Below, in pieces: positions 8,513-16,604 of a DNA stretch of 64,000 nt. Under the pieces are notes generated by a model. The model searched no databases. It was not told the origin of the DNA and saw nothing but the letters and a program-made list of their open reading frames with translations. Both the position numbers and the translations under genes were made by a program. Source of the stretch: Litorivita sp040371945 (GTDB lineage: Bacteria; Pseudomonadota; Alphaproteobacteria; Rhodobacterales; Rhodobacteraceae). Positions within the stretch are counted from its first letter, which is position 1, and each line of letters begins with the position of its first letter. The DNA is taken from positions 372,001-436,000 of the forward strand of contig NZ_BAABWS010000002.1 in NCBI RefSeq assembly GCF_040371945.1, in the 5' to 3' direction.

Positions 8513-10000
8513 CTAGAAGCTGGATTTGATCCCCAGCCCCAGCGAGACCTCTGTTGTGTCATAGCGCGAGACGTTCGAGCGGTTCTTGCGCGCCCTGAGC
8601 GTCAAGCTAGGGGCAAAACCGGCATAGTCAAAGTCGTGAAACACAAAATCCACCGTGCCAAAGACCGAATGGTCCTCGCGCGCGGTGGTGATGAAGGCTT
8701 GGTAGAGGCCGTCAAGCTTGCTCACCCCCAGCCCGAGGCTGATTTTCGCGGGGCCGATCGGTTCGGCAAAGGCGTAATTGGCATAGGCGGTCAGGCGCGC
8801 ATAGCTGCTGTTGCGTCCCGTCCCGTCGGTGTCGGTATAGCTCAGCGACAGGGCCGCCCTATCATCATTGCCCAGCCGGTGCGACAGGCGCGCGGTGGCG
8901 CTTTTGCTGCGCGTGACGCCAAGGGTGCGCGATTTATAGCGGCGTTCTTCGGCGGCCAGATCAAGGCTCAGCCCCGTGCGCTCGGCCAGCCGCCAATGGC
9001 TCTCGGCCCCGATGCGCATCAGGTCCTGATAGGCCGCGCCCGCATACCATGTTTGCCCGACCGAGGCCGAGAGCGCGCCGCTATGGCCCGTGCCCAGCGG
9101 CAGCGCAAACCCGTGGCGCAGCCCGATGCGCGCGGTGGTCGATCCGAAATCGGAGTTCTTGATATCGTCGTCCAAAGGCGTCGGCGTCGCGGCGGCCAGA
9201 TCATAGGCCTCTTGCGACAGGATCACGCGGCTCACCCCCAGCGATGCGATCAGCCGCGTCTCGCTTTTGGCGCTTTCGCGCAATCGGTAGGCGGCCTGCA
9301 AATCGGCGCTGATCACCACGCCCTTGAGCGCCTGATCATGCGCGCCGATGGTGCCGACCAATGTGGTTCCGTCGATCTGGTGAAATTCGGTATCGGCGCC
9401 GCCATTGACGTTGGAGGAGGGCGAGGCGTTTAAATTGATGTTGAAACTCAACGGGTTGATCGCGCGCACCTGCGCGTAATCGCGCGCCACTTGGCCGCGG
9501 GCCTGATCATGCGGGGCAAAGGGCAAGGAACGGCGCAGCCAATATTGCGCCCGCGTCGGTTGGCCCGCATCGAAGGACAGTTTCGCCGCAAGCTGGGCAG
9601 CGCGGAACCTGTCGTGCTTTTGCGGGGCAAGGCGAAAGGCCTGCGCCGCAGAGGCGCGGCCCTCGGCCGGTTGGCCCAGACGCGAGAGCGCCTCGCCCAG
9701 CAGATAGCGCGCAAACCCGTCCTTGGCATCGCGCGCAATCAGGGCGCGTGCGATATCGCGGGCCACCTCGGGCCGCCCGTCATTGAGCGCGGCAACCCCG
9801 ATGGCGCGGGCCTGCGCCAGATCAAGCGTGACAGATTGAGCCGGGGTGCCCGATGGGGATGCGGGGGGGGATGCTGCAAGGGATGTGGCGGGGGCGGGCA
9901 GGGCGGTTTGCGCCGCCGCGCCCAAAGGCCAAAGGAGCAGCGCCGCCGCGCAGGCCGCCGTTTGGGCCGCAGCGCGCCCGATCGCGGGGCCGCGCGCCAT
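8513..10000 (-). CDS. Slam-type outer-membrane protein (DUF560, TPR plus beta-barrel)
   Basis: A 495-residue protein with a signal peptide (residues 1-30, ending GAAAQ), a helical TPR-like periplasmic region at about residues 50-165 (GFARYLLGEALSRLGQPAEGRASAAQAF), then NINLNASPSSNVNGG near residue 195, which marks the start of the DUF560 barrel, and alternating strands ending in LGIKSSF with C-terminal Phe. This is the architecture of Slam, which helps lipoproteins reach the cell surface. The ATG at 10000 shares one base with the stop of the upstream lipoprotein gene. A start five codons earlier is possible but less likely. Confidence 0.8.
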   Translation of the reverse strand: MARGPAIGRAAAQTAACAAALLLWPLGAAAQTALPAPATSLAASPPASPSGTPAQSVTLDLAQARAIGVAALNDGRPEVARDIARALIARDAKDGFARYLLGEALSRLGQPAEGRASAAQAFRLAPQKHDRFRAAQLAAKLSFDAGQPTRAQYWLRRSLPFAPHDQARGQVARDYAQVRAINPLSFNINLNASPSSNVNGGADTEFHQIDGTTLVGTIGAHDQALKGVVISADLQAAYRLRESAKSETRLIASLGVSRVILSQEAYDLAAATPTPLDDDIKNSDFGSTTARIGLRHGFALPLGTGHSGALSASVGQTWYAGAAYQDLMRIGAESHWRLAERTGLSLDLAAEERRYKSRTLGVTRSKSATARLSHRLGNDDRAALSLSYTDTDGTGRNSSYARLTAYANYAFAEPIGPAKISLGLGVSKLDGLYQAFITTAREDHSVFGTVDFVFHDFDYAGFAPSLTLRARKNRSNVSRYDTTEVSLGLGIKSSF

Positions 10001-10917
10001 TATTCTTCGGCGCAAAGCGCGCCTTCGCCCGAGACGCCGCAGCGCGACAGGACAAAGATGCCGTATTCTTCTTCATTGGTGAGCGTGGTCGATCCGCCCC
10101 ATTCCTTGGCCTGCACCACGCCCGCAACCGCCGTGGCCCCGTCGCCGCCAAAGATGCCGCCCCAATTGCCTTTGACCTGCGTGTCCACCGAGGTGGTGCC
10201 GAAAAACTCGCCATTGGCGTCAATCGGAGCCGCGTCCAGATCGAGCCGCGGAAGGCCGGTATAGGTCGGATAATCGGTGAAGACGCGGTCCGAGATGCCG
10301 CCATTGACGACGCCCGCGTTGAAATCGGCGTTGATCAGGATCGTGCCTTCGAGGCGGGCGGTTTGATCGGCGCGCAATTCATCGGGCACCGCGCCGCTGA
10401 ACACAACGCTGTTGCCGTTGAGATTGGTCACCGCCACATAGCGGCCGGTGTAGGAGACAAGACCGGCGCCCTCGGGCCGCACGTAATCGCCGCTGCGCTC
10501 ATAGGCGCCGCCAGCGTAGAATGTGCCGAATTGCCCGCCGTCACCGACGACCATGGCGCGTACCGTATTGTCGGGATCATCGGAGATTTTGCCAAAGCCG
10601 GTGAAGTGACGCTGCAGGTTCGATTGCTGTTTGGTGAAGGCGATATAGGGGCCGACATCAAGGCTCGGCGTGCGGGTATAGGTGTCGATCAGGGCCGCGC
10701 CATCAAGAGTGGTATAGATTTGCAAGGTCGGGGTGCCGCCTGCCTCCGAATAGGAGGCCGCCTCGAGATTGTTGGCCAGCTCTTCGGGGATGGTGCTATT
10801 GGCGGCTTTTTCGGCGATTTCCTCGGTGGATTCAGTCGAAAACGGGTTGGTGCCGCTGCCTGCGGCGCAACCGGACAGGGCCAATGCGGCCACAAGCGTT
10901 CCTGCGAATTTCATCAT
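10000..10917 (-). CDS. Putative Slam-dependent surface lipoprotein (TbpB/HpuA-like barrel)
   Basis: A 305-residue lipoprotein: the signal peptide ends in the lipobox LSGC with the modified Cys at residue 17, followed by a Ser/Thr/Glu linker. The C-terminal half (about 185-285) reads VNGGISDRVFTDYP, NGEFFGTTSVDT, GGIFGGDGATAVAGVVQAKEW, the pattern of the small beta-barrel in transferrin-binding-protein-B-like and other Slam substrates. It is translationally coupled to the Slam-type gene. Native ligand unknown; binding of host transferrin is not implied in an environmental organism. Confidence 0.75.
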   Translation of the reverse strand: MMKFAGTLVAALALSGCAAGSGTNPFSTESTEEIAEKAANSTIPEELANNLEAASYSEAGGTPTLQIYTTLDGAALIDTYTRTPSLDVGPYIAFTKQQSNLQRHFTGFGKISDDPDNTVRAMVVGDGGQFGTFYAGGAYERSGDYVRPEGAGLVSYTGRYVAVTNLNGNSVVFSGAVPDELRADQTARLEGTILINADFNAGVVNGGISDRVFTDYPTYTGLPRLDLDAAPIDANGEFFGTTSVDTQVKGNWGGIFGGDGATAVAGVVQAKEWGGSTTLTNEEEYGIFVLSRCGVSGEGALCAEE

Positions 10918-11078
10918 GATACCTGCCCCTTACACGCTGCTCGCGCTCAAAATCCCCGTGACGGGGTGAAAAGTCAACGCCGCTCTGCGCCATTGCGGCG
11001 GTTTTTGCCAATCTGTTGCACCATTCTATTTTGCCGCGTCCCAGCATCATATTGTGGTGCAAAACTCGGCGCAAACAA

Positions 11079-11084
11079 TATAAT
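11079..11084 (+). promoter_or_regulatory. Likely -10 box of the thyX promoter
   Basis: A perfect TATAAT lies 41 bases before the thyX ATG in an AT-rich island of an otherwise GC-rich region. It is part of a 7-bp inverted repeat: ATATTGT at 11050-11056 and ACAATAT at 11075-11081. No clear -35 hexamer at 16-18 bp is seen, so an activator or alternative spacing is possible. Confidence 0.4.
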
Positions 11085-11125
11085 GTGGTCTCCGACTCGC
11101 AATTTCCGACAAAGGATTGACCAAA

Positions 11126-12037
11126 ATGCCCGTGACGCCAGAGCAACAAGCCCAAATCGATGAAGAGCGCGCCCAGACGCGCCAAACCCTGCGCGCGACC
11201 TCCGAGGGTATGGAAAAGCACCTCTATACGGCGATTCCGGTTTTGGATCATGGGTTTGTGCGGGTGATCGATTATATGGGCGATGACGCCGCGATTTGTC
11301 AGGCCGCCCGCGTCAGCTATGGCAAAGGCACCAAATCGGTGCAAAACGACGAAGGTCTGATCCGCTATCTGATGCGCCATTGGCATTCGACGCCTTTCGA
11401 GATGTGCGAAATCAAGCTGCACGTCAAATTGCCGGTTTTCGTCGCCCGCCAGTGGATTCGCCACCGCACCGCCAACGTCAATGAATACTCGGCCCGCTAT
11501 TCGATCCTTGATCGCGAATTCTACATCCCCGCGCCCGAACATCTTGCCGCGCAATCGGTGGTCAACAACCAAGGCCGCGGCGAGACCCTGTCGGGCGAGG
11601 ATGCCGCGCGGGTTCTGGAAATCCTCAAGGCGGACAGCAGCCGCGCCTATGACCATTACGCGCAGATGATCTCGGACGAGGAGGGCAGCGTCGGATTGGC
11701 GCGCGAACTGGCCCGCATGAACCTGCCCGCCAATATCTATACCCAATGGTATTGGAAGGTGGACCTGCACAACCTGCTGCATTTCTTGCGCCTGCGCGCC
11801 GATGCCCACGCCCAATACGAAATCCGCGTCTATGCCGATGCGATTTGCAACGTGGTCGCCGATTGGGTGCCCTTCGCCTTCAAGGCCTTCGAAGACTACC
11901 GCATGGGCGCCGTGTCGATGTCGGTGCAAATGATGGACAGCCTGCGCCGGATGCTCAAAGGCGAAGAGGTCACACAGGAAAATTCCGGCATGAGCGCGAG
12001 GGAATGGCGCGAGTTTATGGGGGTGATTGAGGGGTGA
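11126..12037 (+). CDS. thyX: FAD-dependent thymidylate synthase ThyX
   Basis: A 303-residue flavin-dependent thymidylate synthase, which makes dTMP from dUMP using methylene-tetrahydrofolate and NADPH. The signature RHRTANVNEYSARY spans residues 112-125, preceded by FVARQWI. Other conserved blocks are HWHSTPFEMCE (85-95) and HNLLHFLRLRADAHAQYEIR near 220-240. The ATG at 11126 is chosen over TTG at 11117 because AAAGGA at 11111-11116 is correctly spaced for the ATG. ThyX replaces ThyA in many Rhodobacterales; whether thyA is also present elsewhere cannot be seen. Confidence 0.96.
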   Translation: MPVTPEQQAQIDEERAQTRQTLRATSEGMEKHLYTAIPVLDHGFVRVIDYMGDDAAICQAARVSYGKGTKSVQNDEGLIRYLMRHWHSTPFEMCEIKLHVKLPVFVARQWIRHRTANVNEYSARYSILDREFYIPAPEHLAAQSVVNNQGRGETLSGEDAARVLEILKADSSRAYDHYAQMISDEEGSVGLARELARMNLPANIYTQWYWKVDLHNLLHFLRLRADAHAQYEIRVYADAICNVVADWVPFAFKAFEDYRMGAVSMSVQMMDSLRRMLKGEEVTQENSGMSAREWREFMGVIEG

Positions 12038-12266
12038 AGCTAAGCGCTGACGCCATTGAGTTTTCAGTGAAAATTCGGGCGTTTCCCATGCATCAAACCC
12101 GTCCTTGCCCGCACGGTCCGCGCCCGAACCGCCCCCACGGGGCGGGCGCTTTACGCCCACCCCTCGGTTCGGGCGCGGCCCTTTTGCTCGGGCAAAACCG
12201 CGGGGTTTGGGGCTGTTGTGATCCAATCGGGCGTGCGCGCCGTATCGTGACCAAAAGGACCGACAC

Positions 12267-12668
12267 ATGCACCTGATCATTTTGTATTTTTCCACCGCGA
12301 TTATCTTTTTGGGCATCGACGCCGTGATGCTCAAGAACGTGCTGCGCCCGCTGTTTGAAACCCGCCTTGGCGACCAGCTTCTCGAAGACCTGCGCCTTGG
12401 CCCTGCGGCGCTCTTCTACCTCGCCTATGTGGGCGGGATCTTGTATTTCGTTTCGGCCCCCGCGCTGCGCGAGGGCGGCGCATTGGGCGCGGTCTTCGTC
12501 TCGGCGGCGATCCTTGGCGCCATGGCCTACGGCACCTATGAATTCACCAATTTCGCCACGCTCAAAGCTTGGGACTGGCGTCTGGTGGTGGTCGATCTGG
12601 CTTGGGGCACGGTGCTGACCGGCTCCTCCGCGGCGCTCGGCCTGTGGGTCACCCGCGCGGTCACCTGA
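12267..12668 (+). CDS. DUF2177 family membrane protein
   Basis: A 133-residue membrane protein with four hydrophobic helices and conserved FLGIDAVMLKNVLRPLFETRLGDQLLEDLRLGPAALFYLAYV at the N-terminus and YGTYEFTNFATLKAWDWRLVVVDLAWGTVLT toward the C-terminus, the DUF2177 pattern. Function of the family is unknown. It stands alone 229 nt after thyX; that gap is GC-rich and holds no convincing gene. Confidence 0.87.
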   Translation: MHLIILYFSTAIIFLGIDAVMLKNVLRPLFETRLGDQLLEDLRLGPAALFYLAYVGGILYFVSAPALREGGALGAVFVSAAILGAMAYGTYEFTNFATLKAWDWRLVVVDLAWGTVLTGSSAALGLWVTRAVT

Positions 12669-12789
12669 TTCTCGATTACAACAGGGCGCAGAAACCGCCG
12701 CTTTGGCGCGAAAAAAGCTGGACCCGATGGCGCAACCGCTGTCTAATTGGTGCAATAATAACAGTGGTGTAACTCGGGGGACCGAATTT

Positions 12790-13083
12790 ATGACAATTAA
12801 AACAGCCCTTTATGGCGCAATCGCCTTGACAGTTTTTGGCGCGGGCGCCGCGCTTGCCGATGCGAAAATCTATCCTGAAACGCGCTATGGCAACTATTGC
12901 CCCGCCGGATACCAGCCGGTGCGCATCGATGGTGTGATCTGCTGCGGGCAGCCGAACCAGAATGTCAGCTATCAATCAATGATGAGCCAGCCCGCGCGCA
13001 AAGTGCACCGTGTCAAATCGGTCAAACGCCATGTGTCGCGCACGGTATGCCCCGTGGGCGAAAAAGGCTGCTACACGCAGTAA
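12790..13083 (+). CDS. Small secreted cysteine-containing protein (97 aa)
   Basis: A 97-residue protein with a clean signal peptide (MTIKTALYGAIALTVFGAGAALA), leaving a mature chain of about 74 residues. It contains five Cys: one in YGNYCPAGYQP, a vicinal pair in GVICCGQPNQ, then TVCPVGEKGCY near the end, so disulphides or metal binding are possible. The middle is basic (RKVHRVKSVKRHVSR). The ATG at 12790 follows a CGGGGGA element; the upstream frame extension from 12703 lacks a secretion signal at its own start. Family not recognised. Confidence 0.7.
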   Translation: MTIKTALYGAIALTVFGAGAALADAKIYPETRYGNYCPAGYQPVRIDGVICCGQPNQNVSYQSMMSQPARKVHRVKSVKRHVSRTVCPVGEKGCYTQ

Positions 13084-13108
13084 GCCTTTGATCCGGTTTT
13101 GAAATGTC

Positions 13109-13141
13109 AAAAAGGGCGTGGTGTGATCCGCGCCCTTTTTT
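13109..13141. terminator. Bidirectional rho-independent terminator
   Basis: A 10-bp stem, AAAAAGGGCG pairing with CGCCCTTTTT, with a 12-nt loop, flanked by A- and T-runs. It lies between the converging small secreted protein gene and cspA and can serve both. Confidence 0.85.
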
Positions 13142-13165
13142 GCGCGTGATGCGGATCGCAGGGGC

Positions 13166-13372
13166 CTAGACGAGTTTGAGATCGCCTGCCATTTTGCGCC
13201 CGTCGCGCCCTTCGGTCAATTCGAACTCGACCTTTTGATTGTCGCTCAGGCCCGTCAAACCCGACCGCTCGACCGCCGAGATATGCACGAATACATCGCT
13301 GCCGCCTGTTTCGGGCTCGATGAACCCGTAACCCTTTGTAGTATTGAACCATTTCACGGTGCCGCTGGGCAT
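13166..13372 (-). CDS. Cold-shock protein, CspA family
   Basis: A 68-residue single OB-fold protein that binds single-stranded nucleic acid and acts as an RNA chaperone. Both RNA-binding motifs are visible: KGYGFIEPE (RNP1) and DVFVHISAVE (RNP2). The start at 13372 gives the standard length and is preceded by AAGGAG on the minus strand; an in-frame extension to 13465 is non-coding leader. About 200 nt separate it from the divergent ArsC-like gene; a leader with regulatory structure is possible. Confidence 0.95.
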   Translation of the reverse strand: MPSGTVKWFNTTKGYGFIEPETGGSDVFVHISAVERSGLTGLSDNQKVEFELTEGRDGRKMAGDLKLV

Positions 13373-13490
13373 GTCCGTGTCTCCTTCTGCCTTAAATCCG
13401 GTAGGCCTCGCGGCCCGATTTTCGCCGAAAACCGCGCCCCGTCGCAAGCTGACCTGCCCGCTCAAGTTGACGTATCGGCAACTTCGATGT

Positions 13491-13514
13491 TTGCATTTTC
13501 ATTGTAAAATGCAA
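13491..13514. promoter_or_regulatory. 24-bp inverted repeat between cspA and the ArsC-like gene
   Basis: TTGCATTTT and AAAATGCAA are perfect complements separated by six bases. It sits in the only AT-rich stretch of the divergent intergenic region, about 120 bases from the cspA start and 66 bases from the other. It could be an operator for either gene or a hairpin in the cspA leader. No known consensus matched. Confidence 0.45.
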
Positions 13515-13579
13515 GCAAAACAGGGGTGCAGCCGCGCGAGATGCCTAGTAAATAGGCGCAAACTATCGGGGAGGATGTG

Positions 13580-13891
13580 ATGAGAGTTTACGGGCTGAAA
13601 AACTGCGATACCTGCCGTAAAGCATTGAAATCATTGGAGGGTGCCGAGATGATTGATGTGCGTGCGCAAGGGGTGCCGCAAGAACTTCTGGCGCGCGCCT
13701 TCGAGGTTTTCGGCGAAAAACTGCTCAACACCCGCTCGACCACATGGCGCGGTTTGAGCGAGGCAGAGCGCGCGCGCGCGCCGCTTGAACTGCTGGCCGA
13801 TCATCCCGCCTTGATGAAGCGCCCCTTGATCGAGGATGAGGGGCAGCTTTACTTGGGTTGGGGTCCGGACGTGCAGGCGGCGCTGACGTAA
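13580..13891 (+). CDS. ArsC/Spx-family reductase-like protein
   Basis: A 103-residue thioredoxin-fold protein of the ArsC/Spx/YffB family: VYGLKNCDTCRKALKSL holds a CxxC (NCDTC), followed by DVRAQGVPQELLARAFEVFG and the family's LMKRPLIEDEG block, and WRGLSEAERARA. The CxxC plus short length is more like Spx/YffB than true arsenate reductase, so arsenate activity is uncertain. ATG 13580 is preferred to the adjacent GTG 13577; GGGGAGG lies just upstream. Confidence 0.85.
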   Translation: MRVYGLKNCDTCRKALKSLEGAEMIDVRAQGVPQELLARAFEVFGEKLLNTRSTTWRGLSEAERARAPLELLADHPALMKRPLIEDEGQLYLGWGPDVQAALT

Positions 13892-13905
13892 GGCGCTGGT
13901 ATAAA

Positions 13906-14472
13906 TCAGTTTTCTTTCCGCGAAAACAGCAGCCGGTCCAATGACACCGCGCCGCCCCCGCGCAAGACCAGCACCAAAAGCGGCAGCAGCCACAAGGCCC
14001 GTTGATCCAAAATCACCGCATCGGGCGCGCGGTCAAACCATGCGCCCAATGTCTCGGCATGTGCGATGCCACCGTGGCCAAAAAGGTCGGTCAGGCTTTG
14101 CACCGCGATGAAACCGATCATCCCGAGGCTCGCCAGACGGGTCAAAAGCCCCAAAACCACCAAGGCAGGCAGGATAAATTCCGCCCAAGTCCCCGCGAGC
14201 ACCACGGCGTGATGAAAGAGCGAAAGCTGGCTGGCGTCATATCCGGCGGCCTCGATGGCTTTGGGGAAAATCTGCGCATAGGCGCCGGTTGAGGGGCGCA
14301 AGACTCCCAAAACCCCGTCGCCCAATTTGGTCAGCGCCGAGGCCCAGAAATAGACCAGCAAAACCGCCGCAAATACGGCGCGCGAGGCGAGGGGCAGAAG
14401 GCCCAAACGATCATCCACAGCGGTTAGCCCCGCGCCGAGCGCTTGAGCGCGGTTTTGTATGGTTTGGAACAT
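13906..14472 (-). CDS. DoxX family membrane protein of a bufferin operon (BufD-like)
   Basis: A 188-residue membrane protein with about four hydrophobic helices and DoxX-type features (YFWASALTKLGDGVLG, SLFHHAVVLAGTWAEFILPALVVLGLLTRLASLGMIG). It is the last of four genes; its ATG shares one base with the stop of the DUF2063 gene. DoxX proteins are frequent accessory members of bufferin-type gene clusters, where an electron-transfer or export role has been suggested but is not settled. Confidence 0.85.
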   Translation of the reverse strand: MFQTIQNRAQALGAGLTAVDDRLGLLPLASRAVFAAVLLVYFWASALTKLGDGVLGVLRPSTGAYAQIFPKAIEAAGYDASQLSLFHHAVVLAGTWAEFILPALVVLGLLTRLASLGMIGFIAVQSLTDLFGHGGIAHAETLGAWFDRAPDAVILDQRALWLLPLLVLVLRGGGAVSLDRLLFSRKEN

Positions 14473-15221
14473 CAGGGGGCCTCTTTCAGTGTATAAATCG
14501 CGCCGTTTTGGACCAATATGGCAAGCACGCGGGCGGGATCAAAGCCCGCATCAATGCCGTTTGCCGCCTCATAGGCCGCTCCGAGCGGGGTGTTTTCGGC
14601 AAGGGCGGCGGTGAAATGCGTCTCGGCATCGCTGAGCACATCCAGCACAGGGGTATAGTCCACGCGGGTGATCAAAATGCCCTGCGCTGCCTCGGGCATC
14701 TCGCCCGCACCGCCCGTTGCACGTTGCCAGATCGCATGCAGCGGGAAGGCCGAGGCGAGCACGCGCAAGGAGGGCGCAAGCGTCAACCGCGCGCCCATCA
14801 GGGCAGGCTCGTCCAAACCGCCCAGAACCTGCGGCGCCAACGGGATGTGATCGGCGGCGTGGTAGCTCTCGCGCAGCGCCAGATCGAGCCGCGCCACATC
14901 GCGCAGATAGCCCATATGCGCCAAGGGCGGCACGGCGGCGATGAAGTCGGGCATATCCGCGCCGTAATGCATCATCAGCGGCGAGCGCGGCGGATGCGCG
15001 CGCAGGTAAGCGCTTGCCACAGCTTTGAAATTTGCCTCGCCCAGAAGCGCCGCGAGGGTCGGGAAGCCTGCGCCGAGCGCCTCGCCCAAGGAGGTGGCGA
15101 TATTGTTGCGGTAGATGTCATAACGGCGCGCGGCGGGGCGGCCTTGGGCGTCGACCAGCCCCTCGGGCAGCGGCGCGGCGGGATCGAGAAGCGCCGCGCG
15201 AAAGCGCTCTTGCGTCGTCAT
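14472..15221 (-). CDS. DUF2063 partner protein (BufC-like)
   Basis: A 249-residue protein with the N-terminal DUF2063 'putative DNA-binding' domain: FRAALLDPAAPLPEGLVDAQGRPAARRYDIYRNNIATSLGEALGAGFPTLAALLGEANFKAVASAYLRAHPPRSPLMMHYGADMPDFI, and a C-terminal half that in related clusters binds the precursor leader (RiPP recognition role). Despite the family label, DUF2063 proteins next to DUF692 genes are partner subunits of the peptide-modifying enzyme. It overlaps the DUF692 gene by four bases (ATGA). Confidence 0.88.
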   Translation of the reverse strand: MTTQERFRAALLDPAAPLPEGLVDAQGRPAARRYDIYRNNIATSLGEALGAGFPTLAALLGEANFKAVASAYLRAHPPRSPLMMHYGADMPDFIAAVPPLAHMGYLRDVARLDLALRESYHAADHIPLAPQVLGGLDEPALMGARLTLAPSLRVLASAFPLHAIWQRATGGAGEMPEAAQGILITRVDYTPVLDVLSDAETHFTAALAENTPLGAAYEAANGIDAGFDPARVLAILVQNGAIYTLKEAP

Positions 15222-16111
15222 GCGCGCCGCGCCTCGATGTGACTTGCCGCGCGCAGGGCCGCGGCTGCGCGCTGCGCTTCGGCCTCCAGCACCTTGAATT
15301 CGGGCACGTCATTGTCCCATTCCACCAAGGTCGGGCGCGGGCCGCTGCGCTGCAGGGCCTCGTCCAGAAGCGCCCAAACCGGATCGGCCACCGGCGCGCC
15401 GTGGCTGTCGATCAGCAGCGGTTTGCCGCCTTCGCCGAAGTCCTCATCATGGCCGCCAAGGTGGATTTCTTGCACATTTTCAATCGGGTAGGCATCAAGA
15501 TAGGCGATCGGATCGAGGTCGAGATTTTGCGCCGAGACAAAGACGTTGTTCACATCAAGCAGCATCGCACAGCCGCTGCGCCGCACCACTTCGCACAAGA
15601 ACTCCGGCTCGGCATAGGTGCTCTGCGCGAAAGCGAGATAGGAGGAGGGGTTTTCGAGCAGCATCTGCCGCCCCAATGCGTTTTGCACCTGATCAATGTG
15701 ATCACAAACATGGGCAAGCGTTTGCGCCGTATAGGGCAGAGGCAGCAGATCATTCATGAATTCCGCGCCATGGGTGGACCATGCGAGATGTTCGGAGAAA
15801 GAGGCGGGCTTTATGTGATCACAAAGCCGCGCAAGCCGCGCCAGATGCGCGGTGTCGAGCGGGGTCTGCCCGCCAATCGAGAGACCAACGCCATGGACCG
15901 AGATGGCAAAACGCTCCGCGAGGGCGCGCAGTTGCGCCAAAGGCCGCCCGCCATCGCCCATATAGTTTTCCGCGTGGATCTCAAGCCAGCTCACCGCGCC
16001 TGCATCCTTCATAAGTGCCTCGAAATGTTGCGGTTTATATCCGATCCCCGCCGCAAGCGGCAGCGGCGCGGCATCGGGCGAGAGGGGCAGGTCAGGCAGG
16101 GAGGCGGTCAT
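15218..16111 (-). CDS. DUF692 multinuclear iron oxidase (MNIO, BufB-like)
   Basis: A 297-residue TIM-barrel-like enzyme of the DUF692/MNIO family, which use two or three iron ions to modify Cys residues of ribosomal peptides. Seen: GIGYKPQHFEAL (23-33), WLEIHAENYMG (42-52; H46, E48, N49), SVHGVGLSIGG (71-81; H73), LLDVNNVFVSAQN, EIHLGGH, LIDSHG and LVEWDNDVPE, together covering the conserved metal ligands. The start at 16111 gives family length; the longer frame to 16240 runs into the intergenic gap. It lies 73 nt after the precursor gene. Confidence 0.92.
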   Translation of the reverse strand: MTASLPDLPLSPDAAPLPLAAGIGYKPQHFEALMKDAGAVSWLEIHAENYMGDGGRPLAQLRALAERFAISVHGVGLSIGGQTPLDTAHLARLARLCDHIKPASFSEHLAWSTHGAEFMNDLLPLPYTAQTLAHVCDHIDQVQNALGRQMLLENPSSYLAFAQSTYAEPEFLCEVVRRSGCAMLLDVNNVFVSAQNLDLDPIAYLDAYPIENVQEIHLGGHDEDFGEGGKPLLIDSHGAPVADPVWALLDEALQRSGPRPTLVEWDNDVPEFKVLEAEAQRAAAALRAASHIEARRA

Positions 16112-16184
16112 GTGATGGGTCTCCGGATCGGGCAAATCGCCCCTTCGGCCGCGCGGATCGGGCCGAAGGGGCAGGGGACAGGGT

Positions 16185-16490
16185 TTAGCCCGCCATGTCG
16201 CGCTTGAGCGGCTCGAGCGAGCCTTTGCGCATCGTGCCATCGGCCATTGCAGGCAGTTCGATGGTCATGCAGGTGCCCGCATCCACAAGCGTCCATGCAT
16301 CGCCTTGGTAGTCGACTTTCGATGTGCCGGCGCAAGTGGTGCCAGGACCGGCGGCGCAATCGTTCTTACCGGCCATGGACACACCATAGCATTTTTCTTT
16401 GCCAGCCGCAGAGGCGGGCGCGGCATAGGCGGTCAGGGCGGTGGCAACGGCGCCCGCGAGGGCGGCGGATTTCAAAACGGTGTTGGACAT
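16185..16490 (-). CDS. Bufferin-type precursor peptide (DUF2282, BufA1-like)
   Basis: A 101-residue precursor with a Sec signal peptide (MSNTVLKSAALAGAVATALTAYAAPASA) and a core with four Cys: C34 (KEKCYGVSMAGKNDC), C45, C53 (TTCAGTS) and C74 (AGTCMTIE). This Cys spacing is that of DUF2282/BufA1 proteins, whose central Cys are converted to thiooxazoles by the DUF692-DUF2063 enzyme so the secreted peptide sequesters copper. AGGAG precedes the ATG. It heads the operon, so copper buffering in the periplasm is the likely role; metal specificity is inferred from the family. Confidence 0.88.
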   Translation of the reverse strand: MSNTVLKSAALAGAVATALTAYAAPASAAGKEKCYGVSMAGKNDCAAGPGTTCAGTSKVDYQGDAWTLVDAGTCMTIELPAMADGTMRKGSLEPLKRDMAG

Positions 16491-16604
16491 GTGTTATCTC
16501 CTGTCGGTTTACATGGGGCGCGAGGGATTGCGCCTGACGACAGGGGTAGCGGGTAAGGGCGCTCACGGACCACTCACAGGCGCGTGTGGCACGGCTCTGT
16601 CAGA

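Noticed and set aside
12038..12266. A small gene between thyX and DUF2177
   Set aside because: The frame from 12034 gives an Arg/Pro-rich peptide without a ribosome-binding site or domain; treated as a plain gap.
10832..12334. A 500-codon frame opposite thyX
   Set aside because: Antisense of thyX; composition is a mirror of it and no homology is seen.
13580..13891. Arsenate reductase with an arsenic operon
   Set aside because: CxxC and length fit Spx/YffB better, and no arsenic genes are nearby.
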